The position numbers were made by a program, and so were the translations under genes. From NCBI GenBank assembly GCA_026182355.1, contig JAPFBL010000035.1, positions 2,437,501 through 2,501,500 of the forward strand: a stretch of DNA of 64,000 nucleotides, read 5' to 3'. The notes under the pieces were generated by a model, which did no database searches, was not told where the DNA came from, and was given only the letters and a program-made list of their open reading frames with translations. This document shows, in pieces, positions 12,576-25,838 of this stretch; position 1 is the stretch's first letter; the number at the start of each line of letters is the position of its first letter. Origin of the DNA: Hermatobates lingyangjiaoensis. Lineage: Eukaryota > Arthropoda > Insecta > Hemiptera > Hermatobatidae.

Positions 12576-12651
12576 GTGGTGTTACAAGGAGCCTGTTTGT
12601 AGCCTAAGAGGTTTCTCTTTTGAGGCAGTAACTGCAACCTAACCTAACCAA
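12576..12651 (+). mobile_element. SINE 3' tail fragment
   Basis: Matches the distal end of the SINE family and finishes with CTGCAACCTAACCTAACC (two to three CCTAA units). Confidence 0.55.
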
Positions 12652-14151
12652 AATTATTACCACATTCTTATGAAGACAACAAATAACTTAATGTTGTTGT
12701 GCTCATCAGAGGAGCAGGTTCAAATTATTACCAGTTTTGGCACAATGAATGATAATGCACCTTTCCTACATTACAAAATTACCTGATACAATTAAGTTCC
12801 TTCTCACTATATGACAGTTAAATATCATTACAATTTATCAAATGATGTGGCTCTTGGATAACGATTGGCTAGCAAATGACCAATTTCCCGTTATAAATTA
12901 GTACATTAACTGACGTCAGGATATTACAGAGCCTCTCAGCAACGATTGCTGATTTATTTACATTGTCTTCTCTAACATTCCTGAAACCTCAAAACCTGTA
13001 AATCTGTAAACTTAAAAAAAAATTGTTCTTTCTGAGTACTATACTTTATAGTAACTTAATAAATAAATAAACGCATGTATATCAAGAAAGGAAAAACTAC
13101 CCTTTAAAATATTGACATATATAACATTTCTGTGATCATATATCATATCATAATTACATTACTTAACTAAACATCACAGATATTTATAATGATTCAACCA
13201 TTATTGATTTAAAGCAGGAAATAAATGAATGAAAGATTTAAAGTTTCTGTCTAGAGAACTCATATAATCCTCTTATGTGGCAAAAATCTATGTATTCCCA
13301 TCATATTTATTGGCTTACTAGGTATACTTAGAAGAGATACTTATAAAATGTATCATGATACTCTGTATTAACAGCCAGAGATATAATTACGAAGTATACC
13401 ACTGCTACTTTATATTGAGAATAAAGAAGTAATTAAATGTTACCAAGCTACTCTGTATTAATAGGGCAGAGGTCGTAATCAAATATACCAAGTAATTATA
13501 TACTAACAGGAAAGTGACAGTTATAAACTGTGCCAAGCTACCATGCATTGACTATACAGAAGAATAAAAATTACACTGTATCAATAATTTTCTGCTCAGT
13601 TCTTAGAAAGAAATGAAGAATTATTTTCTTACTTAATTTTCTATGCAAAATTTTACTTAATTTAAAATACCTTCGTTTAAACTCATTCATGGGATTTAAT
13701 AATATGTGTAATGATAATTTAATTGAAATGTAAAATATGCATCTCGTTAGACTTAATTTATTAAATAGTTAGAAAGTTTTCATCCTCAGGTTCAGAATCC
13801 AGTGAATAAGATAACTTGGTCTGTTGTAAAGCATTGCAGTATTTCTTCTCTACATTCAAACCCAATTGCTAAGAAAACTTAATTCAATCGGTTCAACAGG
13901 TTTTTCTACTGATTAATTTGTTTCTTGTTTCTGTCAATCTTTGTTTTGTCATTTATCAGTTTAATATTACTGTATGTGGGAACAATATAATTGTTGTTAA
14001 AAATATTTGTTATAAATACCAGTTGTTCAGTTTTGTTCAGAGGCAACAAAATTTATTGCTGTTGATTTATAATTGATCCTTGAACTTCTTTGACAATATC
14101 AAGAAACTTTCCTTATCAGAAAACTGTCTAGAAAGGTCGTTTTAGGAAAAA
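12652..14151. other. AT-rich non-coding DNA
   Basis: Nothing recognised. A loose quasi-repetition of 'TATACCA' and 'CCAAGCTAC'-like words with a period of about 60-70 occurs at 13310-13580 and may be an old, decayed tandem array. Confidence 0.35.
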
Positions 14152-14725
14152 CTCACCATACAACTGATAGTACGAGTCCCTAAGGAAGACAGCATAAAAG
14201 AGTATGGAATAAAGCTCACCACACAACTAATAGTACGAGTCCCTAAGGAAGACACCATAAAAGAGTATGGAATAAAGCTCACCACACAACTAATAATACG
14301 AGTCCCTAAGGAAGACACCATAAAAGAGTATGGAATAAAACTCACCACACAACCGATAGTACGAGTCCCTAAGGAAGACACCATAAAAGAGTATGGAATA
14401 AAACTCACCACACAACCGATAGTTCGAGTCCATAAGGAAGACACCATAAAAGAGTATGGAATAAAGCTCACCACACAACTAATAGTACGAGTCCCTAAGG
14501 AAGACACCATAAAAGAGTATGGAATAAAGCTCACCACACAACTAATAGTACGAGTCCCTAAGGAAGACACCATAAAAGAGTATGGAATAAAACTCACCAC
14601 ACAACTAATAGTACGAGTCCCTAAGGAAGACACCATAAAAGAGTATGGAATAAAACTCACCACACAACCGATAGTTCGAGTCCATAAGGAAGACACCATA
14701 AAAGAATATGGAATAAAGCTCACTT
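14152..14725. repeat. 63-bp tandem repeat, about 9 copies
   Basis: Nine units of 63 bp, 90-100% alike, each containing 'ACGAGTCCCTAAGGAAGAC' and 'AAAGAGTATGGAATAAA'. Because 63 is a multiple of three, the minus strand has an open frame of 193 codons (14142-14723) with a 21-residue repeat (core SFIPYSFMVSSLGTRT), and a second frame is also partly open. Two open frames and lack of flanking exons argue for a minisatellite, not a gene. Confidence 0.9.
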
Positions 14726-15234
14726 TAGAAAAGCTGCTGGAAACAGGGAAATATTGTAGTATGAAATTACAATATTTGACTGCAGGTAGTAGAAACCCTC
14801 AATTAAAGAAATTAAACTAAATAAAAACAGCCGGACAGCAAGATTTACTAGGACTCTTAACTTGATTATAATCAGTGTTTAATAATGACCAAATTATTCC
14901 AAGCTGGCTTGAGCAAATCCCAACTTGCCCGGTTAGAGAAAAATGAACCTATAGGATGGACACTTGACAGGAGTGAGCCATTTAGCAAATCTATCTTTGC
15001 TTCTTTTCCACCTTAAACAAAATGTCTCATTTACAGCTATATTGTTTTTTAAGATATAGAAATTTGCATAACGTTATATGGCTATTAATGTAATAAGTAG
15101 ATAATTTAAAATAGTAATTGTAGATTTAATTAATATACTCTGAAGAAGATTGAGGTAACTGAAACATTCAATATTTAGCAATAAAACGTATAGTAAGCCT
15201 CAGTATTATTGTATTGTTAGTAAAAAAGTTTAAA
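14726..15234. other. Non-coding DNA
   Basis: No gene. A relic hammerhead-like core (CUGAAGA, extra A, GAAA) is visible at about 15129-15165 plus strand but lacks pairing stems. Confidence 0.35.
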
Positions 15235-15345
15235 ATTGAAGGGAGTAACACAAAGAGTAAAAAACACAACTGCCAAAGTGTGCATTTTAAATATTTTTAC
15301 CCTTCACGGTCGTCCTCAGAAAAAGAAGTGGAGCGGCGATAAGAC
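15235..15345 (-). mobile_element. PLE-type tail relic
   Basis: Reverse complement carries CUGAGGA, an extra C, an imperfect helix II, AAAA in place of GAAA, and AUAU. The flank 'GAGTAACACAAAGAGTAA' resembles the arm of the 7591-7832 foldback. Decayed. Confidence 0.4.
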
Positions 15346-16329
15346 AAAAGTACACTCGAGATGTTCAAAAATATGTGCAGGTAGGCCAAAACGAAAAAAG
15401 TACCAGAAATAGCTGAAAAAAAAAATTGAAAGAAATGAATTCAATAACAAGATGAAAAATGCCCTGAGTTAGCTCCCTGTCAATGAACTGGGACAAAAAG
15501 AGAAGACAAAAATAGAAATTGAACAAAGTAAAATAAAGTCATATTCTATAATATTATGTTTATTGAATACAATTTTGATCATTTCATTAAATCTAATCAG
15601 AACATTAATATATCTTATGTTCAAATTTGATCAGTTCGATGTTGATATAACAGTGCAACAGATCTCTTAATGACTTCCCTTGTACGTACATATATAGTAG
15701 CTCTGTAATACTCCACATGATTGAAGGCACTATTTCTCTCCTTCTATCCTTACTAATTCCCCTTTTTTTTTCTTCTATTTCTACTTCTTGTTCTTTTTTT
15801 CTTTTAGCATTTTGACGAATTATATCGAAAGGTCTTAGAACTTTTCCATTTTTTTATTTAATTGGTGGCAACTTCTTTAATTGTAGAGACTCTTTAAGAA
15901 TCACAATATACACGTGATGCAATCAGTGAAGGATAACACAACAAGGAAATGAAGAATTCCTTGTAGTTTTATTCTTCATACATACATATTCTGAAACAAC
16001 TCTACAGTGACGACTCTGAAACAGTATAAATACTTCGAAGGAAGTCGTTATTTGGATGATAGGTACTAGAAATACTCCAGTCCTAATTGAATCACATGAC
16101 TTTCTTTATTTTTTTACTATGATAACTATTTTGTTTCATTATGTTTTCTTATTTAGTATTTTTGTAGCTTTCCAAATAATCTATTGTTTTTTACTATTCA
16201 TACGTTAGCCATCATAGCCATTCATAGTTTACTTATTTAGCCATTCATCCCATTTTCTTATTTGCCTCTCTCTCTTCTTTCACTTAATTTCCACCCTCAT
16301 TTTCTCATTTATTTTGCTAAAATCATCTT
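15346..16329. other. AT-rich DNA with possible PLE 3' UTR debris
   Basis: A CACGTG-containing segment at about 15900-15930 resembles the terminal part of PLE 3' ends elsewhere in the window. The T-rich stretch 16080-16320 resembles the T-rich 3' UTR at 61760-61930. No coding sequence is supported. Confidence 0.35.
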
Positions 16330-16560
16330 ATTCTGTTCCACAATGGCAAGTTGGCCGCACCGTATGTCACTTTGTATCTGTTGGTCAACCCTTTCAAGTC
16401 TTCACACTCATGTTTCTTCTCCTCTTCTGAAGTTGGCCAGAAAGCTTAAATGATCCAAAATCGTCAGTGTTAGTCTCTTTTATGTTTTTACTTGTAACTG
16501 TAACTATATACATCTAGATTTCACAATAAACACGTGAAATAAAAAATAAACTTCTTATCT
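16330..16560 (+). mobile_element. PLE 3' end relic
   Basis: Collinear with 61930-62162: a 'TGGC..GCACCGTATGTCA' block, a CUUCUUCUGAAG-like region, and 'CTTGTAACTGTAACTATATA', then a CACGTG terminal segment. The hammerhead core is damaged (CUGAAGU). Confidence 0.5.
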
Positions 16561-19028
16561 TCAGTTAGTGATTCAGAAATGAGACTGTGATTTTTCGAGC
16601 AGTAACTTAGTTTGAATAATCTCATCACCTTTCAGAATATATATCTATAGATATTTTTTTATTGCTTGTTTTAGACAAAAACCATTTCTTAGATAAAGTG
16701 ATAGAACAATAAGTTAACAGAGCTTTTTATTTTGCAGAAAAAGAATGTCTTAGATCGTTGACTACTTCGAAAAACAAACTTAAGTTGTTTCCAATGTTCT
16801 ACTGATTGCACTTTTGTTTGATATTTCCTGTTTTACTTTTGGAATTTTTATCATTTCTAAAACTTTTGTTGTAAGGAAGTAATTGTGAAAATAAAATATA
16901 TTATACTGTAGAATATTAATGGCCCTTTAAATCTACAGTCCAAAGTCATTTAATTTTTTATTTCATAATCAACACTTGTTTCTCTGCAGTCATTATCTGA
17001 AACAGTTAAATATAATCGTTTTCAAATAAATATTTCATCAAAAGAAATATCTGCTGAGAATACATTATTAGAGGATTGTTTAGCTGAATGTCTTCAACTG
17101 TGGAAGGCTTGAGTAGCGTGCTGTTCCACCTCACGCAACAATCGACTTGCAAATTTTCTACCCTCAGAGCAACTACCTTATTATTTCTGCTTCGTGATTC
17201 AGCAACACTTCCTTATTTAGGATATTTTAACATTAATAAAGAGTAAATTACAAACATTAAAAGGAAGAACTCCAATATTATCAAATAATTTGTCGTTTCT
17301 AATTTGCTAAACGAACCTGGTTTGTAGGAATAATGTATCTAAAATTTAAAAAACAGTCATTTCTTTTAGAAGTGTAAAAAGAAATTAATTTTACAGACAC
17401 TATAACCCAATAACCTCAATTACGTTATTATGTTTATTTTATATGCAATATGTATCATGTATACTGACTATTTGTTCTTGAAGAGTACTGAATGTCTCCG
17501 TTATAAATTCATAAATTTAGTACAAATTCATAAATTAAATTCAGTTATGACTCATTCAATGACTCAGTTATAAATTAAGTACAAAATGAGTAAAAACTAA
17601 AATTATATTTACAATGAACAACTATACATGTTCTATCTGTCATCGAAATAATAAAATACCTATGAGAAGCAGAGCCAAAATTCATGGACTCATTTAACCA
17701 ACATATAAATCACTCTAGAAATGAGAGTAACATCATTAGACTAAAACAACTGGTCCTCGTCAGAGTCTCACAATGAATTGAGTAGTAAAATGAGCACACC
17801 TTGTGTAGTATTGGAAAAGGAGGGGAGTTCATGTGGTTTTCAAAAGGGGTAAGAGATATAGAAGGGAGCAAAGGGCTGGCCAAGTGAGAATAAACAAAAG
17901 AAACGAATAATAAAAACATTATCTAACAGTTGGTGTAAACCTCCCAAACAAGGCCTTTGCCTTCGTCAGGACTCAGTCAAACTGAATACATGATTGAAAA
18001 TGTTTAAATTATTTAATCCATCAAATTTAACTAATGAAGATGCAACATTTTCAATGAACCCAAATATGTATTTCTTAACGATACTGATCTCTCAAATCTA
18101 ATCATTTTATATCATGATTGTCATAATTGCTGTAAGAAAATGTACTACTTCTTTCAGCTCAAACCATTTATCATTATGTTGACATATGTATATTTTGCAA
18201 TAACTTTTCTATGCAATTGTAGAAATGCCCTAATACCCAAGTTCTTTATGAGAGTTTTAAATTAACGTGTACTCTACAACATGGACAACAACAGAAAGAA
18301 CCAATGAGGTTAAGTTTGCGAGCCAGCCTATCAAGTGGTTATAATGACTTACGATATGAGGAAATCGTAACATCGCAAAATATTCATAGATTTATAATAA
18401 TCTGTGTAAATGTTGTCGTTAAACCTACATCAATCCCACTAATATATTATTAAATTCAATTTTGGGCTTTGTTTAAATGAACAGCGTATGGTTTCAGAGT
18501 GGAACATTAAAATTTATTAAATTCTATGATTTAGCTATTTAGGAGTAGTCTGTCTTGAATATGGAGTGCTTCTAATACATGCGACCTGTTTTTATCATTT
18601 TTTTTTTCAATAATTTGAGTGTTTGTTACCACCAGCTATCTGATTAGACTGGTCTGATGCTTATTCGTCGTATAGCCATTATGGGCTCCAGTGACAGAAG
18701 TGGTGAAACAGTAAAACTGAGAACTGATATATTGTTTAACAAAACATGTATTAAACAAGGACTAGGACGGTTCCTTAAGTATACCAATATGTATTCAACA
18801 TTTTTACAAAAACATGTGTAAAATATTCAAGTAACTCACCACAAAAAGTAGAGGATTATCACTCTGGGGCCTTGTTTATTACATGTAGTCGGAGCACAAG
18901 TAAATTCAAATAGTGTAACACAAAATAAAATTTCTTTTTATTTACTATTTGAATTCAGTTCTGCGTATAATACAAAAGACCCCAGAGCGTTACCTCCATA
19001 CCCCATACATTTTTGTAAGTTATTAGAA
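16561..19028. other. AT-rich non-coding DNA
   Basis: No gene. Short relics of the hammerhead-tail family are visible on the minus strand at about 17720-17790 (CUGACGA retained) and about 17945-17985 (CUGACGA followed by a small hairpin, GAAA absent). Confidence 0.4.
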
Positions 19029-19127
19029 TATATATACAAAGTTATATAGTATATTATATATATATAATTATATATATATATATATATATATATCGAATAT
19101 ATATAATATATATATATATATATATAA

Positions 19128-19186
<59 letters not shown>
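19029..19186. repeat. Long interrupted (TA)n microsatellite
   Basis: About 155 bp of TA repeats with a few interruptions (for example a CGA at about 19094). The minus-strand frame across it (tyrosine/isoleucine alternation) is an artefact of the repeat. Confidence 0.95.
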
Positions 19187-19188
<2 letters not shown>

Positions 19189-21479
19189 TACTATATTTAC
19201 ACTTCAGATATGATGAGACAAAAGTTAGATGATGTATCATATCTAAACCAAAATAACAAATTCAGAAATATTTTTAAATTTTTGAGCCAAGTATCTGGTC
19301 AACATAAGAGGCGCACAATTATTGGTTATTTAATATTTATGTGTTTTTATCTTCTTTATCATGAATTTTTTATACATAAAACAAAAGAAAAATAAATGAA
19401 ATAATTATTTTGCCAAAAATATTGAAAAAAAAAAGCATCTCAGAATAAACTCACTTTCAATATTTCGACTACAGCTCTGTCTGATGATGTTTGTTTCTGT
19501 TACTTTTTTTGTTGTTATCAGTCTTAGACTACATTTTATGTGCCATATGTACATTATATATATATATTATGCAATTTATCAGGACTCGGTAAATGCTTAG
19601 GTATTGAGAGTTTAGTTATTACCTGGAGAACTAACCGAGTCCTGATAAATTTTATTTTGTTTCTATTTAAAATGTCGATACTTTTATCAAGATTTATTCA
19701 TATATATTTTTCACCACAAAGAGTACATATCATATCTTTATGAGTACATAGTTAATCATGAAAAAATTCAATGTTGAAAAGATCTTTTTTTATTGTTTTT
19801 CTGGTAATTTCTTTGATTACATAGTCATGAGTGTTTATTATGATATTTCTGTATATGTTAATATTTATTTTTAATATATGTAAAATCGATTTTTGATTTT
19901 GTAATAAATGGACTAAAAAAGTTCTCAAAAGTATATAAAGAAACACACTTACTGTCATCAAATTAGAGAAATGAACATTTCAGAAATGCGATTAAGTTCT
20001 TTGACAATATAACTCCTCTCATCAGAGCTGCACGTTGAATTATGACATAATTGGGAATTCAAACACAATTCATAGCGCGATTTTCATTAGGATCAGTTAA
20101 TTTAATCAAATGATCTTAACTGCATTTCTGGCCTTTTCATAGCGATGTAAACGCTGATATATATAAATAATTATCTCAATAAACACACCTGACTCCATGA
20201 ATATATTTAATCGTATATATTTGTATATAACATATTCAATGAAAATGTTTTTTTTTATTTTTTACTAAACAGTTGAGATCTAAATCATTTCGGAGTAAGT
20301 GTAAAACTTCACATAGTTTTATGCATTTTAAATTTATTTCTTAATTTTATTAAATACAAATAAAAGTATATAATTTGTAACAATAATTTCACTTTGTTGA
20401 AGAAATATTTTTGAAAGATTTAACAGTAAGCTGATTACCTACTGTAAGCTGATCAAATTCAATAATTTGATTTCACCACTTCAGTTTTAAGTTTACTTTA
20501 AAAGTTTAATAATAGCTTCTTTTTAACTGATAATGCAATTTATAAAAAAATATTCCTGGATAAGAGAAAGTTTAAATTTCAAAGCTCATTGAATATTAGG
20601 AAATTTAAATATATTTTCATACAGTTTGATTTTCTGAGTCTCCCTTTGTAGCATGATCCTAATTTTACCCACAGTTTTATAAATCTTATTAACACGTCTC
20701 TTGATTAACAAATAAAATATCGATTGAATAAGGTTAATGAGTACTCAGTGCTCTTATTCTTGGAAGACGGTTAATGTCGAGAAGACACTCCTAAAAAAGA
20801 ATTTTTTTTGGTCCAATATTTTTAACAAGAAAAAACAAATTTTTGGTTAAAAAAATGGTTAAGTAAATAATTTACTAAAGTAAAATGTAAAACATAAATC
20901 TAATCATAAAAAATATTTTTCAAAATTGATAAATGATTGTTTGAACTAAATTTGAAAAATGCATTATATTGGTAAAAATTGCCATTATACTATACATGAA
21001 AAACGTAAGTCAGAAATGTTAGTTGCTTAAAAATCTGAGATATGAGGATATGTTCATATTCACTGATAGTAATATTGAATAAAGGTTGTTTTCAAACTAA
21101 TCAAACGAGGATTGAAAAATGTGTAACATAACATCGCAAAAAGTTGGCTATTTATGTAGAAGTGGTCACTTTGAGCGTCTGGCCGACTTGACATGTCAAA
21201 TTCTGCACTATTGCAATGTTATTACTTATTGCAAAATAACAGCCTCAGATTGTTAAAAGTATTGTTAATATCAAATAATTATTTTGATAATTTAATACTA
21301 ATAAGGAAATGTTTAGTGTTCTTGGATTAATTATTAATAACCAACCTTGCTAGCAAATACTGTTTGGTGGACCAGGTAATAACTGTTTGATCATGGTGAA
21401 TAATTCATTTTTTTTTTAAAAAATAGGTAAGTTGATGTATGGAGGAGTGATGATTTCGTAAATTTTTGCAAGGATGGTT
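19187..21479. other. AT-rich DNA with one relic tail and one inverted repeat
   Basis: At 19445-19500, minus strand, there is GUC-GAAA-UAUU of the AUAU hammerhead family, with the 5' half decayed. A 17-bp inverted repeat lies at 19574-19590 and 19634-19650 (ACTCGGT/ACCGAGT core). The rest is AT-rich with nothing recognised. Confidence 0.4.
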
Positions 21480-21770
21480 CAAGCAATGTGGTGCATGATA
21501 TGTTGCATGGAATGTTTAGGCGAAGTGCTAAGCGGTGTTATGAAGCCCATGCAAGCTACCTTCGTCTAGTGTTAAGTTGTTTTTTGTTATTTAGTGTAGA
21601 TCGGCACGTGGGTCACATTGCTTGTTGCGCCCGTCGACCACTCCTACAGCAGGCACCGTCAACGCACTGACAAGCTGCAAGAGGGAGACTCGCCGCATCG
21701 ATTCACTACCCTGCCGCGCTCCTGTGGGTATCCCCACAAGTAATATCGACACGCAAAACCCCTTTCGCTT
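21480..21770. other. GC-richer unassigned segment
   Basis: The most GC-rich non-coding block in the first 25 kb, with CpGs at 21600-21760. An open frame of 60 codons (21488-21670) has no domain. It could be an untranslated first exon with promoter, or a worn transposon. Confidence 0.3.
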
Positions 21771-22854
21771 TGTTTTTATATTATCTTACATAAATGTTTA
21801 ATGAGCACGTAATTGTGTTAAGCATTGTCTTCTGCAACCAAAGGACTGCCATCTTCTCAAGGATTAATATAATGAAAACTCAAATTATGACATCTATTAG
21901 GATGTAATTCTAAGAAAAACTTTCCAACATAGCAATCTTTAGATTTATCAATAAATTTCAATCTGATGAATCGTTAATAATGTAAATATTTAAGTGAAAA
22001 ACTCATGATTTAACCATTTAAAGTAGGTAGTCTTCATTTCATTAAAAAATTTGAAAAGTGCAATTAACAAAGTCACAGATGTAAGAGTTGAACTAAGAAA
22101 TGAATTATTTATGCATTTCCCCAAATAAATTCATCGTTTGTAATACTAATATCATTTACATTTCTTTAGCGTCCCTTTTTGGTAATTTCAAGTCTGCTCC
22201 CTATTACGGCTACATTATGCAGATTTACGGTAGAATAAAATCACGTTTTGGCTTGAGATTTCCTACGTTATCTTAAGTATGATTATTATAATTTATATAA
22301 GCAAATCAAGGGATACACAAGCAATTGGAATACCACAGAGCCGCTATATATTTGGCATGAATAGTCCTATATTCTGCTAAAATAAAGTTTACTACGGTAG
22401 GGATTTTACCACTTATTTGATATCATAAAACCTGAGAACTGAATATTTTTTTTTTAACAATCAGGTACAGTTTAACAGGTAGTAGCGTGTTTTCCTGAGC
22501 CAGATCTTATTTTTGGCATGAACCATTTGTAGGGTACTGATTTTCATATGAGAGATGGAAGAGCAATGCACCAAGTGGCTTGAAAATGTACAGCTATCAG
22601 ACCACTCTTTAAAGATCACCACTCTTATTAACTTAAGTGAGACAAAATTTACAACCAACCCGTTAGTATGGCTCACTCATAACTAAAATGGGCACAGAAT
22701 ATCAAATGAGGTAAACTTTCTACTCTTAAGTCAGTACAAAAGATGTAGGTGTACAAGTTTGGACAATAAAGACAAACGGCAACAAGCAATGTTTTCTCCA
22801 AATCACGACAAGTTGAACATAAAACTCTACATTTGATACACAATTTTATTTTGG
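21771..22854. other. Non-coding DNA, nothing recognised
   Basis: AT-rich; open frames are short and without motifs. Confidence 0.4.
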
Positions 22855-22948
22855 GTAACCACCACAAGGTTACTTGTCTCTGCAGCACTATAGTCCACTA
22901 TGCGGGCTCTCTTCTGAGACGGTCACTGCAACCTAACCTAACCCAACC
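22855..22948 (+). mobile_element. SINE 3' tail fragment
   Basis: Ends with 'GTCACTGCAACCTAACCTAA', as does 12576-12651. Only the distal part of the SINE is present. Confidence 0.55.
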
Positions 22949-25533
22949 ACCACTTCGCCAACATCAACTGTCTTAGAAATCAGATAAATATGGATCCTAG
23001 AGTAGATATGTTATCGAGATTTGGTATGTGATCTCTCTTACTAACTGTGATCTCGCCAATGCTTAATCAAATATAATCTTCATCTTAATCTGGTAAGAAC
23101 ATAACCACTCGTGATAATCGTCGTAAACTAAGATCAGAAACACCTATTTATAGAAAGAAAATTCTCAAGAAAATAATTTTCATTTTAAAGGAGCTAAACT
23201 ATGTTAGTTAAGAACTTTTAAATAAATTCCTCCTGAAATGAACGCATTTTTAGAAGTCATTGTCCCTATCATTTTTGTAACAAAAAAAAGGAAAATATAT
23301 CCGAAGAATTAATAGAAATCAGAAACTTACAGAAGCTCCCCAGTGCATGAATATGAGACACCATAGTTCTCACTCTATTCGGTACGGAGAAATATTAACT
23401 TGACTGATTTTAGTCCTTGGATTAACACATCTTTGTCAAAGTGCTGAGTAATGTAAAGATGTGTTGTTGAAAACGCCCTCTATGCTCCAGAAGCTGCCTA
23501 AGGTGACTACTTTAAACTTTAAAAATGTTAAACTTTGTTAACCAAAGTGATTCTGTTGATTTATGTTTCCATAATCAATAACTTTGATAACTGATCCATA
23601 AGTTTGAATAAAACTGATCTTAAGCTTATATGTATAGAGCTATATAATATAAAAACTACCTTAACCTTCCTCAATGACATTGGAATGTGGCTGAGAGCAG
23701 AGCTGTTACTTTCTGTTAAGATGAATAAGTATCGAGACCAAAGTAATTATTTGCAGCTTTATTAGAACTATTCCATCTTCTCCTGGCGGTTTAATATATC
23801 ACTAGCAAAAGAGCAAAACACTACTTTTTAGAATTTAAAAGTTTATACAGATCATGATGAATATTCATCTGACTTGGAAATTGAGGATCTAGGAAATTGT
23901 GTTGACGAACAGTGGAAACACGTCAATGGTAGAAGAAGTGGTGATGAAGGAAGAAGTAGTGATGTATTACACAGTGATAATAGAATTGAATTGAAGTGTT
24001 ACACAGTATCAACCATGAAGTAAAAGATTATTCCGCTTCCTTGAGAAGTGTACAGTCATGTTTATGTTTGTTAAAAATTTATTTCTCTTTCATGCAGTGA
24101 GCCTGTATGCATTACCATTGTGCCTGTACTGTCTGTCAGTGAAGCTTTGTGATTTCTACTATTAACTGTCTGATCATGGACAAGCTAAACCAAGTAAACA
24201 TTTATATTAAATCGCTATCACTAAATAATATATTACATGTAGGCTCTCCCGCAACACTGCAGACATCATTATTTACAATTAATGTTATGGGTTTAGTTTA
24301 CAGATAAAGATGTCAGCTCGTTTACAGCTGTCTCCTTTACCGGAACATTGGCCTCTCCAACAGTAGGGCAAATAACGTGCATTAATAAGGATGAAAAGTT
24401 TCTTAACTGACTTAAAATAAAAAGAGATGACTAAATTTACATATTAACTAACATTGTCAAAATTACTATTAGAAATTATAGACAAAGTTTCCACATAAAG
24501 TAGCCATATTAAGAAAACAAAGAGCTTCGAAAGCATAGTGTTCTTCTTCAGGTATTTCTCCTGAGTGAGAAGGCAGAAGCACGTTATTGAAACATTGTTA
24601 TTAATCTGTTCGAAATGAATTGCTTTGAAATGAAACACTTATGTAGTAAGTTTTTATATACATTCTCAAAATGAGGAAACACCACACAGTGACTGACTAC
24701 ACAACTAAAGAAATAAAGCACTATATTTATACCTTAAAAATAAATAGAATTTAATCATCGCTGGCTCATAATACTGGCAGCCATACTGCCCAGTTTAAGG
24801 ATATATTTGAGGAACTACAGTTAACAAAACAATACATACATATATCAGAGTGATTTAACTTCAAGTTGTTGAAGTATAGAAAAGCATTTTCATAGTTAGT
24901 TTGGACTGATAATATAAATTCAACCATCCTTTGTTAAGCGTGAAATAAGAAAAGTAGCCTGTAATAGTCTACTTTTACAGGTGAAACACTTGCCTGTAAT
25001 AGTCTCATTTAAATACTGGTCTTGGTTTATTCTCCGTGAACGAAGGACAAAAAGATAACAGTGAGTAGATTTTAGTTTTAAATATTTCTTATTTTGTATC
25101 GTTTTGTAACAATTTTAAATTCATAAATTAAGGCTCAATTTGCTTACAATACTCTATTGGGTTATCTGATCGATCTACATGAGCTACTAATATTCTAATG
25201 AGAGCACTTTCAACTACTGGTTGAATGCTCACTTTCAGTTCATTCTTTTCTCTAACAATTTACCTGATTTTCAAACATTCCGTCCCAATTTTTGCATCAA
25301 TAATGTAAGGATAGTGAAGTTTTCAAAAGAACTAACTAAGTCAAAAAGACTAACAAATTTATAACTGAGTGTCAGCCGGCCCAAACTTTGTCCGGAAGAA
25401 AAATAATGTTTATTACTAAATTAACCGGTTTTTGTAGTTTAAAGTACTGGTGAATCTGCTTTGTAATTTGCACATTGTGTAGTATAGCCCTATTTAACCT
25501 GGTGGACAGTCAGGCACCTTCGTGGATAAGGAG
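22949..25533. other. Non-coding DNA with a decayed hammerhead-tail relic
   Basis: On the minus strand at about 24520-24560 there is CUGAAGA, an extra A, GAACAC and GAAG, a decayed member of the ACGCGU family. Nothing else is recognised. Confidence 0.35.
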
Positions 25534-25838
25534 TGGCCAGGTCAGCCAGCTGCATCGTGTTCGGTGCTGAGGCCCAGTAGCCTGGTAGATCCAGGGTTCA
25601 ACATCCAATCTCGTCCTAGATTTATTAGTACTGGAATTGAATACATCTGAACATGCCATACCCCCGAGAAGACGTTAAGCCACAGGTCCCGAGCCTCGTT
25701 AAAGATCCCTACTTTAAATACACTTGAGTTAGACAAAATTTAGGACTCTCAATGTAGAATGTTGATTGTGTGGAATCGCAAAGGGCGTATCTGTATTCTG
25801 TTTTACACTGCCACTGCAAGCTAACTTAACCTAACTAA
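25534..25838 (+). mobile_element. tRNA-derived SINE, near full length
   Basis: Head 'GGCCAGGTCAGCCAGC', B-box-like 'CCAGGGTTCAACATCC', body blocks 'GACGTTAAGCCACAGGTCCC' and 'ACACTTGAGTTAGACAAAA', and tail 'GCAAGCTAACTTAACCTAAC'. RNA polymerase III-type promoter boxes are inferred from family structure. Confidence 0.75.

Noticed and set aside
14142..14723. 193-residue repeat protein on the minus strand
   Set aside because: The frame exists only because the unit is 63 bp. A second frame is open too, and no exon or domain flanks it.
17945..17985. Hammerhead ribozyme
   Set aside because: CUGACGA and a hairpin are followed by UUGU instead of GAAA.
18938..19240. Tyr-Ile repeat protein
   Set aside because: Translation of a (TA)n microsatellite.
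22925..22948. Interstitial telomere repeat
   Set aside because: Only two to three CCTAA units, always at the same place in a SINE, so it is a SINE tail and not telomeric DNA.
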